Source: Pyrodictiaceae archaeon (lineage in GTDB: Archaea > Thermoproteota > Thermoprotei_A > Sulfolobales > Pyrodictiaceae). Taken from it: a DNA stretch of 6,249 nucleotides. The stretch lies in assembly GCA_027046525.1 (NCBI GenBank), contig JALTYD010000026.1, positions 1 to 6,249 on the forward strand, read 5' to 3'. Below the pieces are notes generated by a model, which was not told the DNA's origin, made no database searches, and worked only from the letters and a program-made list of their open reading frames with translations. This document shows, piece by piece, positions 1 through 6,108 of this stretch. The translations under genes and the position numbers were made by a program. Position 1 is the stretch's first letter. Every line of letters starts with the position of its first letter.

Positions 1-1
1 C

Positions 2-151
2 ACGAAAGCTTACGTAGTCTATAGTTTTGTTGGGAGTAGTGAAATGAAAGAGTATATTGAGAGAGGTATAGAAGAAGGATATATAGAGTTGGATGAATCA
101 ACAAAGAAGTTTCTTAGAGAACTAGTAAAATCTCTACTAGGTAGTAGCTAG
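2..151 (+). CDS. C-terminal end of an unrecognised protein (5' end outside window)
   Basis: An open frame runs from the left edge to a TAG stop at 149-151 and gives the last 49 residues of a protein. The visible part starts with a hydrophobic stretch (AYVVYSFVG) and continues as a charged, probably helical tail rich in Glu, Lys and Tyr (KEYIERGIEEGYIELDESTK), ending KSLLGSS. I do not recognise a family; nothing catalytic or metal-binding can be seen. It is a plausible real coding end because it uses the same AGA, CTA and ATA codons as the nap genes and stops just before a hairpin. It converges on napH with 7 bp between the two stop codons, so it is probably transcribed independently of the nap genes. 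Confidence 0.6.
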   Translation, partial: TKAYVVYSFVGSSEMKEYIERGIEEGYIELDESTKKFLRELVKSLLGSS

Positions 152-165
152 TAGGTGTTTATTTT
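134..165. terminator. Hairpin at convergent gene junction, possible bidirectional terminator
   Basis: CTACTAG at 134-140 and CTAGTAG at 148-154 are exact inverted repeats around a 7-nt loop, with one further T-G wobble pair (133/155). On the plus strand a T-rich stretch (TTTATTTTC) follows from 158. On the minus strand the hairpin follows the napH stop and is succeeded by ATTTTA. It overlaps the TAG stop of the left gene. Archaeal termination depends mainly on the T-rich tract rather than on hairpins, so the role is inferred, and the CTAG richness of the whole window makes a chance hairpin fairly likely. Confidence 0.35.
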
Positions 166-1067
166 CTCCTAAACCTCGTTGAGAAACTAAATACTCTAGT
201 AGGACATACTTCTATACATCTTCCACACATGATACATCTTAGATCATCTACGTGTTTTTCTTTTACAAAGCTATGTACATCTATAGACATAGGGCATGTA
301 TTACTACACAACATGCAATTGATACATTTTTCTGGGGAATCAACGTATATTTTTAGAGAACTACTCTTATTGAATAATACACCATAGATAAATCCTACTG
401 GGCAGAGATAGCGGCACCATAGTCTTTTCACTCCGAATAGTCTATCAGCTACAGTATTAAGTACAACTACTCCTAGTAGTATAGTAGTCCATCCGAGTAC
501 AAGTCCAATAACTGCGCCTGGTATATTGTATATTACTCCTATGAGGATACTAGAGAGTTTTGTTGTACTAGCTATAGGAGATAGTGTTGTGAAGAAAGGA
601 TAGCCGTAGATAAATGATAAGAATAGATATATAGCTACTACTACGAGTGGTACTACTATCTCTCTCTTTCTAATTCTACGTGGTGGAGTATACTTAGTGT
701 TTTTCTCCCAGATTTTTCTCTCGAAGAGAGCTAGTATCAAGTCTAGTGGACATATCCATCCACAGAATGCTCTACCAAGGAAGAAGTATAGAGAAGCAAC
801 AACTAGTAGAGCTACTATTGATTCTACAGAGGGGAGAGTCTTTGAAGAGACTACTTCTTCTACAAAAGCAAATAAATCGATAAATGGAATTCTCCCTAGA
901 AATCTACTACTAGCTAGACTACCTTCAACAATTTTCCATACTATAACTAGCTGTATAGAGAAGAGAGAGAATACTATAATCTGTAGAAATCTCCTCGCTA
1001 GAGTATATCTACCTCTCCTGGGGGTACCTATTAGTACTTGTTTAATCCTAGTAGGTATACTAGACAT
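159..1067 (-). CDS. napH: NapH, membrane quinol-oxidising ferredoxin-type protein of nitrate reductase
   Basis: This 302-residue protein has the layout of NapH, the membrane subunit that takes electrons from quinol and passes them with NapG towards NapA. Probable membrane helices lie near residues 27-47, 82-100, 138-156 and 174-206 (perhaps two helices in the last). Two CX3CP motifs typical of NapH follow helices 2 and 4: CGWICP (Cys102, Cys106) and CRYLCP (Cys218, Cys222). The C-terminal domain carries two [4Fe-4S] motifs, Cys248/251/254/258 and Cys278/281/284/288, both ending Cys-Pro. The length is close to bacterial NapH (about 290). I chose the ATG at 1067: an AGGTGGT ribosome binding site lies 4 nt before it, whereas the in-frame GTG at 1076 lies inside that site. 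The gene starts 19 bp after napG, so the two are surely co-transcribed. A related polyferredoxin such as a NosR/CcoG-like protein is less likely given the napA-napG context. Confidence 0.9.
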   Translation of the reverse strand: MSSIPTRIKQVLIGTPRRGRYTLARRFLQIIVFSLFSIQLVIVWKIVEGSLASSRFLGRIPFIDLFAFVEEVVSSKTLPSVESIVALLVVASLYFFLGRAFCGWICPLDLILALFERKIWEKNTKYTPPRRIRKREIVVPLVVVAIYLFLSFIYGYPFFTTLSPIASTTKLSSILIGVIYNIPGAVIGLVLGWTTILLGVVVLNTVADRLFGVKRLWCRYLCPVGFIYGVLFNKSSSLKIYVDSPEKCINCMLCSNTCPMSIDVHSFVKEKHVDDLRCIMCGRCIEVCPTRVFSFSTRFRRK

Positions 1068-1071
1068 AGAT

Positions 1072-1078
1072 ACCACCT
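1072..1078 (-). promoter_or_regulatory. Ribosome binding site that decides the napH start
   Basis: On the minus strand the sequence reads AGGTGGT, then 4 nt, then ATG (1067-1065). AGGTG plus a G-U wobble and a further U can pair with the archaeal 16S 3' end. The alternative upstream GTG start (1076-1074) is part of this site and would leave napH without one. The 10-nt string TCTAGGTGGT also occurs before napA. Confidence 0.7.
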
Positions 1079-1086
1079 AGATCCAG

Positions 1087-2031
1087 CTAGTCTTCTGGAG
1101 GCTTAGCTCTTCTCCTCTCGAGCAAGTAGTGTATATTGATACTAACACGTAGTACAGCTGCGCCTGGATCTTCGTCTTCTACTCTCCTAATCAGCTCTAG
1201 ATAGTCTCGGTATTCTAAGCCTAGTTCTTTGAAATCAGATATAGACTCAGAATATACTTGGCGTGGTAGAACATGGATAGCTGATCCTACAACTGGGCAG
1301 GCTGGTATACAGAGGCCGCATCCAGTACATTTATCAGGTCTAACGTATGGATGAGTACCCCACTCGCTATAGCTAAATTCGAAAACTTCAGATGCAAATG
1401 GACATGCTTTTGCACAACTTATACAATAATCACTATTCCATCCCCAGCATAGATCTGGATCTATAAGTGCTATCCCCATTCTCACATCTTTTTCTTCTAC
1501 TTCTTCTAGAGCATCTGTTGGACATACTTTTGTACACTCCATACATAGAGTACATGGATATTCTAGCTGATTATATACTACTGGTGTTCCAGCTCTGAAT
1601 AATCCATCTTCTCCTATACTCTTCAGGCGTATAGCATTATAACCAGCTCGTATACATGCATAATAGCATAGTCCGCATCGGATACACTTACTATAGAAGG
1701 TTTCTGGATCAGCACCAGGTGGTAGAACTAGGTACTTGTTGGGTGTATATGGTCTGAAGTATCTTATACATTTATCTCCTAGTAGTGGATTAGCGAGACA
1801 TTTCTCGCCATCTCTATTTTCTACTATGAGTCCTAGAGCTTCGTAGTAGAGTATGAATTCTTCTCCATCAATTTCTGGATCTGGTACAAAATCTTCATAG
1901 TATAGACTACTATCTATAGAAGTATCGCTCTCGGTACCTAGTCTAGGGAGTATAGATGCTATTGAAGCACCTACGACTAGTGCGATGCTAGTTTTTATAA
2001 ATTCTCTCCTACTTCTTCTACTATCTCCCAT
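1087..2031 (-). CDS. napG: NapG, Tat-exported ferredoxin-type subunit with four [4Fe-4S] clusters
   Basis: NapG (314 aa here) is the extracytoplasmic Fe-S partner of NapH that relays electrons from quinol towards NapA. The N-terminus has a Tat signal (SRREFIK, residues 7-13) followed by a hydrophobic segment at about 14-29. Four cysteine motifs follow in order: Cys116/119/122/126, Cys160/163/166/170 (ends CP), Cys195/203/206/210 (CX7CX2CX3CP) and Cys235/238/241/245 (ends CP). The first motif ends Cys-Ile rather than the usual Cys-Pro. Two extra cysteines (78 and 88) lie between signal and clusters. The length is somewhat above bacterial NapG (about 230-260). The ATG at 2031 is the only candidate start: no other start codon lies between it and an in-frame TAA 13 codons upstream. 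No good ribosome binding site precedes it, and a TATA-like element about 29 nt upstream suggests a nearly leaderless mRNA. It lies 134 bp after napA and 19 bp before napH. Confidence 0.9.
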   Translation of the reverse strand: MGDSRRSRREFIKTSIALVVGASIASILPRLGTESDTSIDSSLYYEDFVPDPEIDGEEFILYYEALGLIVENRDGEKCLANPLLGDKCIRYFRPYTPNKYLVLPPGADPETFYSKCIRCGLCYYACIRAGYNAIRLKSIGEDGLFRAGTPVVYNQLEYPCTLCMECTKVCPTDALEEVEEKDVRMGIALIDPDLCWGWNSDYCISCAKACPFASEVFEFSYSEWGTHPYVRPDKCTGCGLCIPACPVVGSAIHVLPRQVYSESISDFKELGLEYRDYLELIRRVEDEDPGAAVLRVSINIHYLLERRRAKPPED

Positions 2032-2055
2032 TTCTTGTAAGCACCAGTAGACCGT

Positions 2056-2063
2056 ATTATATA
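2056..2063 (-). promoter_or_regulatory. TATA-like element of a probable napGH promoter
   Basis: TATATAAT on the minus strand is centred about 29 nt before the napG ATG. Archaeal transcription usually starts about 25-27 nt downstream of the TATA centre, which would put the start within a few bases of the ATG and give a leaderless or nearly leaderless transcript. That fits the absence of a strong ribosome binding site before napG. The upstream bases (ACTTTGC) are not a strong purine-rich BRE; a purine stretch (GAAAAA) lies some 15 bp further upstream. Confidence 0.5.
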
Positions 2064-2144
2064 TGCAAAGTTAGTATTTTTCAATTTTTTCTCCTAAACG
2101 CACTAAATAAAATAGACTGTGGTAGGAGTAGAAATAGGTTGAGT

Positions 2145-2150
2145 AAAAAA
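2145..2150 (-). terminator. Oligo-T run after napA, probable terminator
   Basis: Fifteen bases after the napA TAA stop the minus strand has a run of six T, preceded by CCTCC and with no clear hairpin. Short T-runs on the non-template strand are the usual termination signal for archaeal RNA polymerase. Together with the TATA-like element near 2060 it suggests that napA and napGH can be transcribed separately, though readthrough is possible. Confidence 0.45.
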
Positions 2151-2165
2151 GGAGGACAGAGAGTT

Positions 2166-5100
2166 TTACACAGGTAAGCTGTACTTAGGAGCTGCTGTCT
2201 GTTCTGTCTTTGCTCTAGGTATCTCATCAGGTTTTGCAGGTCTTATTACTGCAGCAGCTGTCTTAAAGTCTGGCTGGAAGAAGTATGGTTGTACATCGAA
2301 GGTATCAATTGTTACAGCATTTATCAACTTGTTCTCATCGAACCAAGGTATGAATACATAGTCTACTCTAGGACCACCGAGTCTCTTCTTCGGATCTAAG
2401 ACTCTAGCTCTAAATACTGCTTTTCCACGTGGACTTTCAACAACTACCCAGTCGCCATCTCTAATACCTAGTTTTCCTGCTAGTTTAACTGAGATCTCTA
2501 CGTATGCTTCTGGTTTAACTCTAACAATTTCTGGTACTCTTCCAGTCATTGTACCTGTATGCCAGTGTTCTAGAGCTCTACCTTGAGTAGATACTAGTTC
2601 GTAGCCTGTTGCATCTCTAACAGTTATAGTTTCTCCTGTTTCTAGTCTGTATTTTACTGCGAATCCTGGTACTTCTGCAGGTGCTAGTGCTATTGCGAAT
2701 AGAGCTTCTAAGTCTCTCCTAGAAGCTCTATCAGCTACTACTTCGCTCCAGCTCCTTGTCTCTAATGCTCGTAGAGCATTCTCGGGGTCGCCGAGTGGTG
2801 TAGCACTATATTTTGCTTTTACATCGAATGGTCCTCTTTCATCTGCGAATACTGCTATTGATCCTTTCCATAGTCTATCTAGGTTGAAGCTCCTATAGTC
2901 TACTTGTACTTGTTTCACTATTTTGAATTCTTTTGCAGCTTCATCATATTTGACAGGTAGCCATGGTCTAGCCCATAGTGTCATTCTACCAGTAGGTTTT
3001 GCGTAGAAAACAACATACCACGAGTTTGGCAGCTTCTCGTCTCTCTTATAGCTAGTATCTTCGATTTCTTCCACTAGATTGCCTAGTACCCAGCGCATTA
3101 GTGGTGGGTTGTTAGCTAGGCTTCCAAGCCATTTAACTTTATGTACTTTATGTACTTCGTTCTCATCTAGACCATCGATATATGCTTTTATTTTAGCTGT
3201 ATCATTACCCATAGTTTTTACATCACTGTATATCTTCCTCACTATGTCTGGCTTAGGCATTATTGCATCATAGGGGTATACGTATCTACCAGCTGACTTA
3301 TATCTATCGTATCTGCTTTTTACATCTGGATTAGTAGCGTACTGTGGAGGCCATGGCCATCTAAAACCATTTCCTAGTTTTCTCAGTGTCTCTCTCTTCA
3401 CATAAGTAAAGTCATAATAGGTATTCTTTACAAGCGATAGTAAATCGCGATCCCATATTCTGTTGATAAACTCTGCGTGCCATCTAGGATCTCTACTCTT
3501 CTCTACAACGTATTGTACCCAGCTCTTACCAGCTGTTTTAGCTGCTTTATCAACATCTTCTGGGAAGAAGCCACTTACTAGTCCTCTAGGTATTAATCCT
3601 TTATCTTCTAGAGCTTTACCAACCATAGTGAATATTACAGCATCTCCAACACTCTCGCCGAGAGGCTCTAGTAGATATGCTGCATGGACGTATCTCCTCT
3701 CAGTACCACCGTATTTGAATTCTTTCTCGCCCCATGCAGCTGCTGGTAGGACGAGATCTGCTAGATCAGTTGTACGTGTAGGATATATATCGCTTACAGC
3801 TATGAATGGGAATGCTGGATCATCTTTATTTGGCTTAGCCATACCTGCTCTGAATTTGAACAAGTTAGGTAGACTCTGACCAGGATTTGTTTCAACAATC
3901 CATACGACTTTTAGAGCACCAGCACTAATTCTTCTAAACATCTCTACGACGTGGGGTCCCGGCTTGGGGTGTATCTTTACTTTCGCAGCTTCTGCTTCTG
4001 CTTCGCCACTAGTAAAGCCTCTCTCTAGTAGGTATTCTTTTGTTAGATTCTTCCAAATATCTTCTACTTGTTTACGTGCTTTCTCCTTAGCTATAAGTCT
4101 ACCATAGGGTAGTACGTGTGCTAGACCGCCCTGGTCTCTAATACCTCCACAAGCATTAGGCTGTCCTGTTAGGCTTAGACTACCAGCACCCCATTTACCT
4201 ATATTTCCTGTTAGTGCTAGTAGATTGAGTAGAGCATTTACTGCGTGTACACCTTGTACTTTTTGGTTGACACCCATAGTCCATACTGCTATAGTCTTTG
4301 ACTTAGCCATCCACTTAACAGCTAGTTTTAGAGCTTCTACAGCATCTATCTCTACGTAGGGATCAGTGCCTGTTAAGTCTACTTTGTCTCTAGGTAGTTC
4401 TCCTCGAGCTATTAGTTCTTCTGCTAATTGTCTCGAGATAAGTGGTTTCTCGTCTCCGAAGACGAGCTTTGTCATAACTACTGGTTTGTATAGTTCGAGG
4501 AACTTTAGGTAGAGAGCAAAACCTCTCCACCAGTCTTTTTCTACATCGTCTTCTGAGTTGTACTGCTTACCTACTGCTGGGAAGAACTTATACTTACCAG
4601 CTAGTGATGCTGTAGAGCCTATATCCCATACTCTATTTAGTTCACCCATATCTTGTGCGGGTGTATTATAGTCTGTAAAACTCCATGTCTTAATAGTATC
4701 CCATGGTAGTGCGAAGTCTACGTGTCTCTTTAGCCACTTTAGGTCTATGTACTCGAAGTTACATTCTACTTTGCCCTCGTCTAGGTCTATGATTCTACAC
4801 TTATCTAGCTCGTAGGCTAGGATGTATGCCATTGTATGGAGTAGAGCTACATCCATGCTCCATCTAATAGGTAGCCATAGATCTGCTATCTTGCCACTCT
4901 CTGTCTTTCTAGGATCTGCTAGAATAACTCTAACTCTATCAGGATATTTCTGTTTAACACCAGCTATACGTCCAAAGACTATTGGGTGTGCTTCTGCTGT
5001 ATTAGTACCTATTAAGAAGAATGTCTCAGCGTGAATACCCGTATCAGGTTCTGGTATATCTATATAGTCGTAGCTTAGCTCGGGTTCATCAGCACCATAG

Positions 5101-5942
5101 CTAGTAATATAACCGCCGACAGCAGAGACCATACACATTCTGGGGTTTCCATCGAGGTTGTTAGTCTGTATACCAGCTTTTGTCAGCTTGTTGATAGCAT
5201 AGCTTTCTTCTGTTCCTAGTTGCCCACTTCCATAGTATGCAAATGCATGTGGTCCATACTTCTTTAGAGCATATTCTATAACAGCTGTGAAGAATTTTAT
5301 AGCAGTATCCCAGTCTACTTCGACATAATTGTTCTTTATATGATCAACAGTTGTTGTTTTCGCTAGTACATTTTTAGATACTTGCTTATTCCTAACTCTA
5401 GGTGCTTCAGCTATTTCGTCTGGAGTTATAGGTGGTCTATTCTTACCAGGTATTATCCAGTCTTTTAATACTAGTGGTTTCTTGAGTCTCTGCTCCATAG
5501 CAGTAGGATTATTTCCTCTCCCAATACTCCTGTGGATATAGAAGCCTTTGATACATAGAGAGCCTCTATTCACAGGGAAGTCTTTCTTGCCGAGAATAGC
5601 AACAATATCTTTTGTCTTGCCTGTAGTAGGATCAACTAGTATCTGTGCTTCGACACCACAGCCAGTACCACAGAATCTACAGGGGCCAGCAACAACTGTC
5701 TTCAGAACAGGCTTAGCTGGTGTAGTAGTAGGTGTTGGTGAGGGTGTAACACCAGGAGTAATAGTGATAGTCTCAGTCTTTGTGAGTGTTTTAGTGATAG
5801 TCTCAACTATCTCTTTCGGCACAGTTTTTGTTACGGTCTCGGTTTTCCTCCCGCCTAGATAGCCAGCTACACCTCCTACAACAGCTAGAGCTGCACCAAC
5901 AGCTATAGCTTTGAGTATATCTCTCCTACTTTCATCAGCCAC
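2166..5942 (-). CDS. napA: NapA, Tat-exported molybdenum nitrate reductase, unusually large (1258 aa)
   Basis: This is the catalytic subunit that reduces nitrate to nitrite at a Mo-bis-MGD centre outside the cell membrane. Residues 5-11 (SRRDILK) and a hydrophobic stretch at about 12-30 form a Tat signal without an obvious cleavage site, followed by a Thr/Lys/Pro-rich linker (33-80). The [4Fe-4S] ligands are Cys88, 91, 95 (CRFCGTGC) and Cys130 in LCIKG, with the relay lysine at 132. The Mo-ligand cysteine is Cys270 (RMCMVSAV), followed by TNTAEAHPIVF at 313-323. Other NapA signatures are WTMGVNQ (554-560), LTGQPNACG (591-599), SDIYPTRTTDLADLVLP (717-733), EHWHTGTMTGRVPE (1125-1138) and FIPWFD (1197-1202). 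Bacterial NapA is about 830 aa; the extra length lies mainly at about 144-205, 385-550, 612-665, 885-970 and 1005-1112. The GTG start is fixed by an in-frame TAA directly before it and by the Tat motif just after it. An assimilatory Nas enzyme is less likely, since those lack a Tat signal and do not sit with napGH. Confidence 0.95.
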   Translation of the reverse strand: MADESRRDILKAIAVGAALAVVGGVAGYLGGRKTETVTKTVPKEIVETITKTLTKTETITITPGVTPSPTPTTTPAKPVLKTVVAGPCRFCGTGCGVEAQILVDPTTGKTKDIVAILGKKDFPVNRGSLCIKGFYIHRSIGRGNNPTAMEQRLKKPLVLKDWIIPGKNRPPITPDEIAEAPRVRNKQVSKNVLAKTTTVDHIKNNYVEVDWDTAIKFFTAVIEYALKKYGPHAFAYYGSGQLGTEESYAINKLTKAGIQTNNLDGNPRMCMVSAVGGYITSYGADEPELSYDYIDIPEPDTGIHAETFFLIGTNTAEAHPIVFGRIAGVKQKYPDRVRVILADPRKTESGKIADLWLPIRWSMDVALLHTMAYILAYELDKCRIIDLDEGKVECNFEYIDLKWLKRHVDFALPWDTIKTWSFTDYNTPAQDMGELNRVWDIGSTASLAGKYKFFPAVGKQYNSEDDVEKDWWRGFALYLKFLELYKPVVMTKLVFGDEKPLISRQLAEELIARGELPRDKVDLTGTDPYVEIDAVEALKLAVKWMAKSKTIAVWTMGVNQKVQGVHAVNALLNLLALTGNIGKWGAGSLSLTGQPNACGGIRDQGGLAHVLPYGRLIAKEKARKQVEDIWKNLTKEYLLERGFTSGEAEAEAAKVKIHPKPGPHVVEMFRRISAGALKVVWIVETNPGQSLPNLFKFRAGMAKPNKDDPAFPFIAVSDIYPTRTTDLADLVLPAAAWGEKEFKYGGTERRYVHAAYLLEPLGESVGDAVIFTMVGKALEDKGLIPRGLVSGFFPEDVDKAAKTAGKSWVQYVVEKSRDPRWHAEFINRIWDRDLLSLVKNTYYDFTYVKRETLRKLGNGFRWPWPPQYATNPDVKSRYDRYKSAGRYVYPYDAIMPKPDIVRKIYSDVKTMGNDTAKIKAYIDGLDENEVHKVHKVKWLGSLANNPPLMRWVLGNLVEEIEDTSYKRDEKLPNSWYVVFYAKPTGRMTLWARPWLPVKYDEAAKEFKIVKQVQVDYRSFNLDRLWKGSIAVFADERGPFDVKAKYSATPLGDPENALRALETRSWSEVVADRASRRDLEALFAIALAPAEVPGFAVKYRLETGETITVRDATGYELVSTQGRALEHWHTGTMTGRVPEIVRVKPEAYVEISVKLAGKLGIRDGDWVVVESPRGKAVFRARVLDPKKRLGGPRVDYVFIPWFDENKLINAVTIDTFDVQPYFFQPDFKTAAAVIRPAKPDEIPRAKTEQTAAPKYSLPV
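5762..5805 (-). repeat. Direct repeat coding for the Thr-rich linker of NapA
   Basis: The 14-mer TAGTGATAGTCTCA occurs at 5762-5775 and again at 5792-5805, a 30-bp period. In the NapA protein this encodes ETIT at residues 47-50 and 57-60, with a related ETVT at 35-38. It is an in-frame coding repeat that probably lengthened the stalk between the membrane anchor and the catalytic domain by duplication of 10 codons. It is too short to be a mobile or CRISPR element. Confidence 0.7.
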
Positions 5943-5950
5943 TTAAATGC

Positions 5951-5957
5951 ACCACCT
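5951..5957 (-). promoter_or_regulatory. Ribosome binding site of napA
   Basis: AGGTGGT on the minus strand lies 8 nt before the GTG start at 5942. It can pair with the 16S 3' end over seven bases with one G-U wobble. It shares TCTAGGTGGT with the napH site, and it supports a leadered napA mRNA in contrast to napG. Confidence 0.65.
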
Positions 5958-5963
5958 AGAATT

Positions 5964-5975
5964 TACTACGTAGTA
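5964..5975. promoter_or_regulatory. 12-bp perfect palindrome in the napA leader, candidate operator
   Basis: TACTACGTAGTA is identical on both strands and sits 21 nt upstream of the napA start, directly before the ribosome binding site region. It is followed on the plus strand by the tandem pentamer GTACC-GTACC (5973-5982). The position, downstream of the likely TATA element, would suit a repressor that blocks transcription or elongation. No regulator gene is visible in the window, so the function is inferred from symmetry and position alone. Confidence 0.35.
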
Positions 5976-6024
5976 CCGTACCAGTTCTAGCATAGGCTCT
6001 ACTGGGGTAAAAAACTGGGCACCG

Positions 6025-6032
6025 AATATTTA
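6025..6032 (-). promoter_or_regulatory. TATA-like element, candidate napA promoter
   Basis: TAAATATT on the minus strand lies about 87 nt before the napA GTG, predicting a transcript start near 6002 and a leader of about 60 nt that contains the palindrome and the ribosome binding site. The flanking bases do not form a clear BRE. Because the element is AT-symmetric it could instead serve the divergent plus-strand gene. A T-rich stretch (TTTTTTA, about 6007-6013) is an alternative. Confidence 0.35.
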
Positions 6033-6076
6033 CGGTCTAGTAGTATGCGACTAGACTCTAGCCAATAGAAATAGGA

Positions 6077-6082
6077 TTAAAG
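6077..6082 (+). promoter_or_regulatory. Weak TATA-like element of the divergent gene
   Basis: TTAAAG, preceded by the purine-rich AGAAATAGGA, lies about 29 nt before the GTG at 6109 on the plus strand. The spacing would fit a leaderless transcript starting at or near that GTG, which has no evident ribosome binding site. The match is weak and rests mostly on position. Confidence 0.22.
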
Positions 6083-6108
6083 AATCAACTATACATACTA
6101 GGGATCTG

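Noticed and set aside
697..1080. A 127-codon plus-strand open frame opposite napH
   Set aside because: It lies entirely on the antisense of a well-supported napH. Its predicted protein is low in recognisable structure, and it has no promoter or ribosome binding site of note.
1995..2084. A 29-codon minus-strand frame starting TTG at 2084, with GGAG 6 nt before it, overlapping the napG start out of frame
   Set aside because: It lies upstream of the likely napG TATA element, so it would need readthrough from napA. The peptide has no recognisable character, and the TATA-like bases explain part of the sequence better. It could be a leader peptide only if transcripts from napA extend into napG.
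2151..2155. GGAGG on the plus strand after an A6 run, resembling a strong ribosome binding site
   Set aside because: No start codon with an open frame follows at a suitable distance; the run is better read as the minus-strand T-run after napA.
3463..3879. A 138-codon plus-strand open frame, and shorter ones at 3079-3273, 4822-5034 and 5548-5862
   Set aside because: All are antisense to conserved NapA motifs and are shadows of napA codon use; the translations look like random Ser/Leu/Pro-rich sequence.
5981..6005. Inverted repeat CCAGT ... ACTGG in the napA upstream region
   Set aside because: Only 5 bp of stem around a 15-nt loop, which is expected by chance and would be unstable at high temperature.
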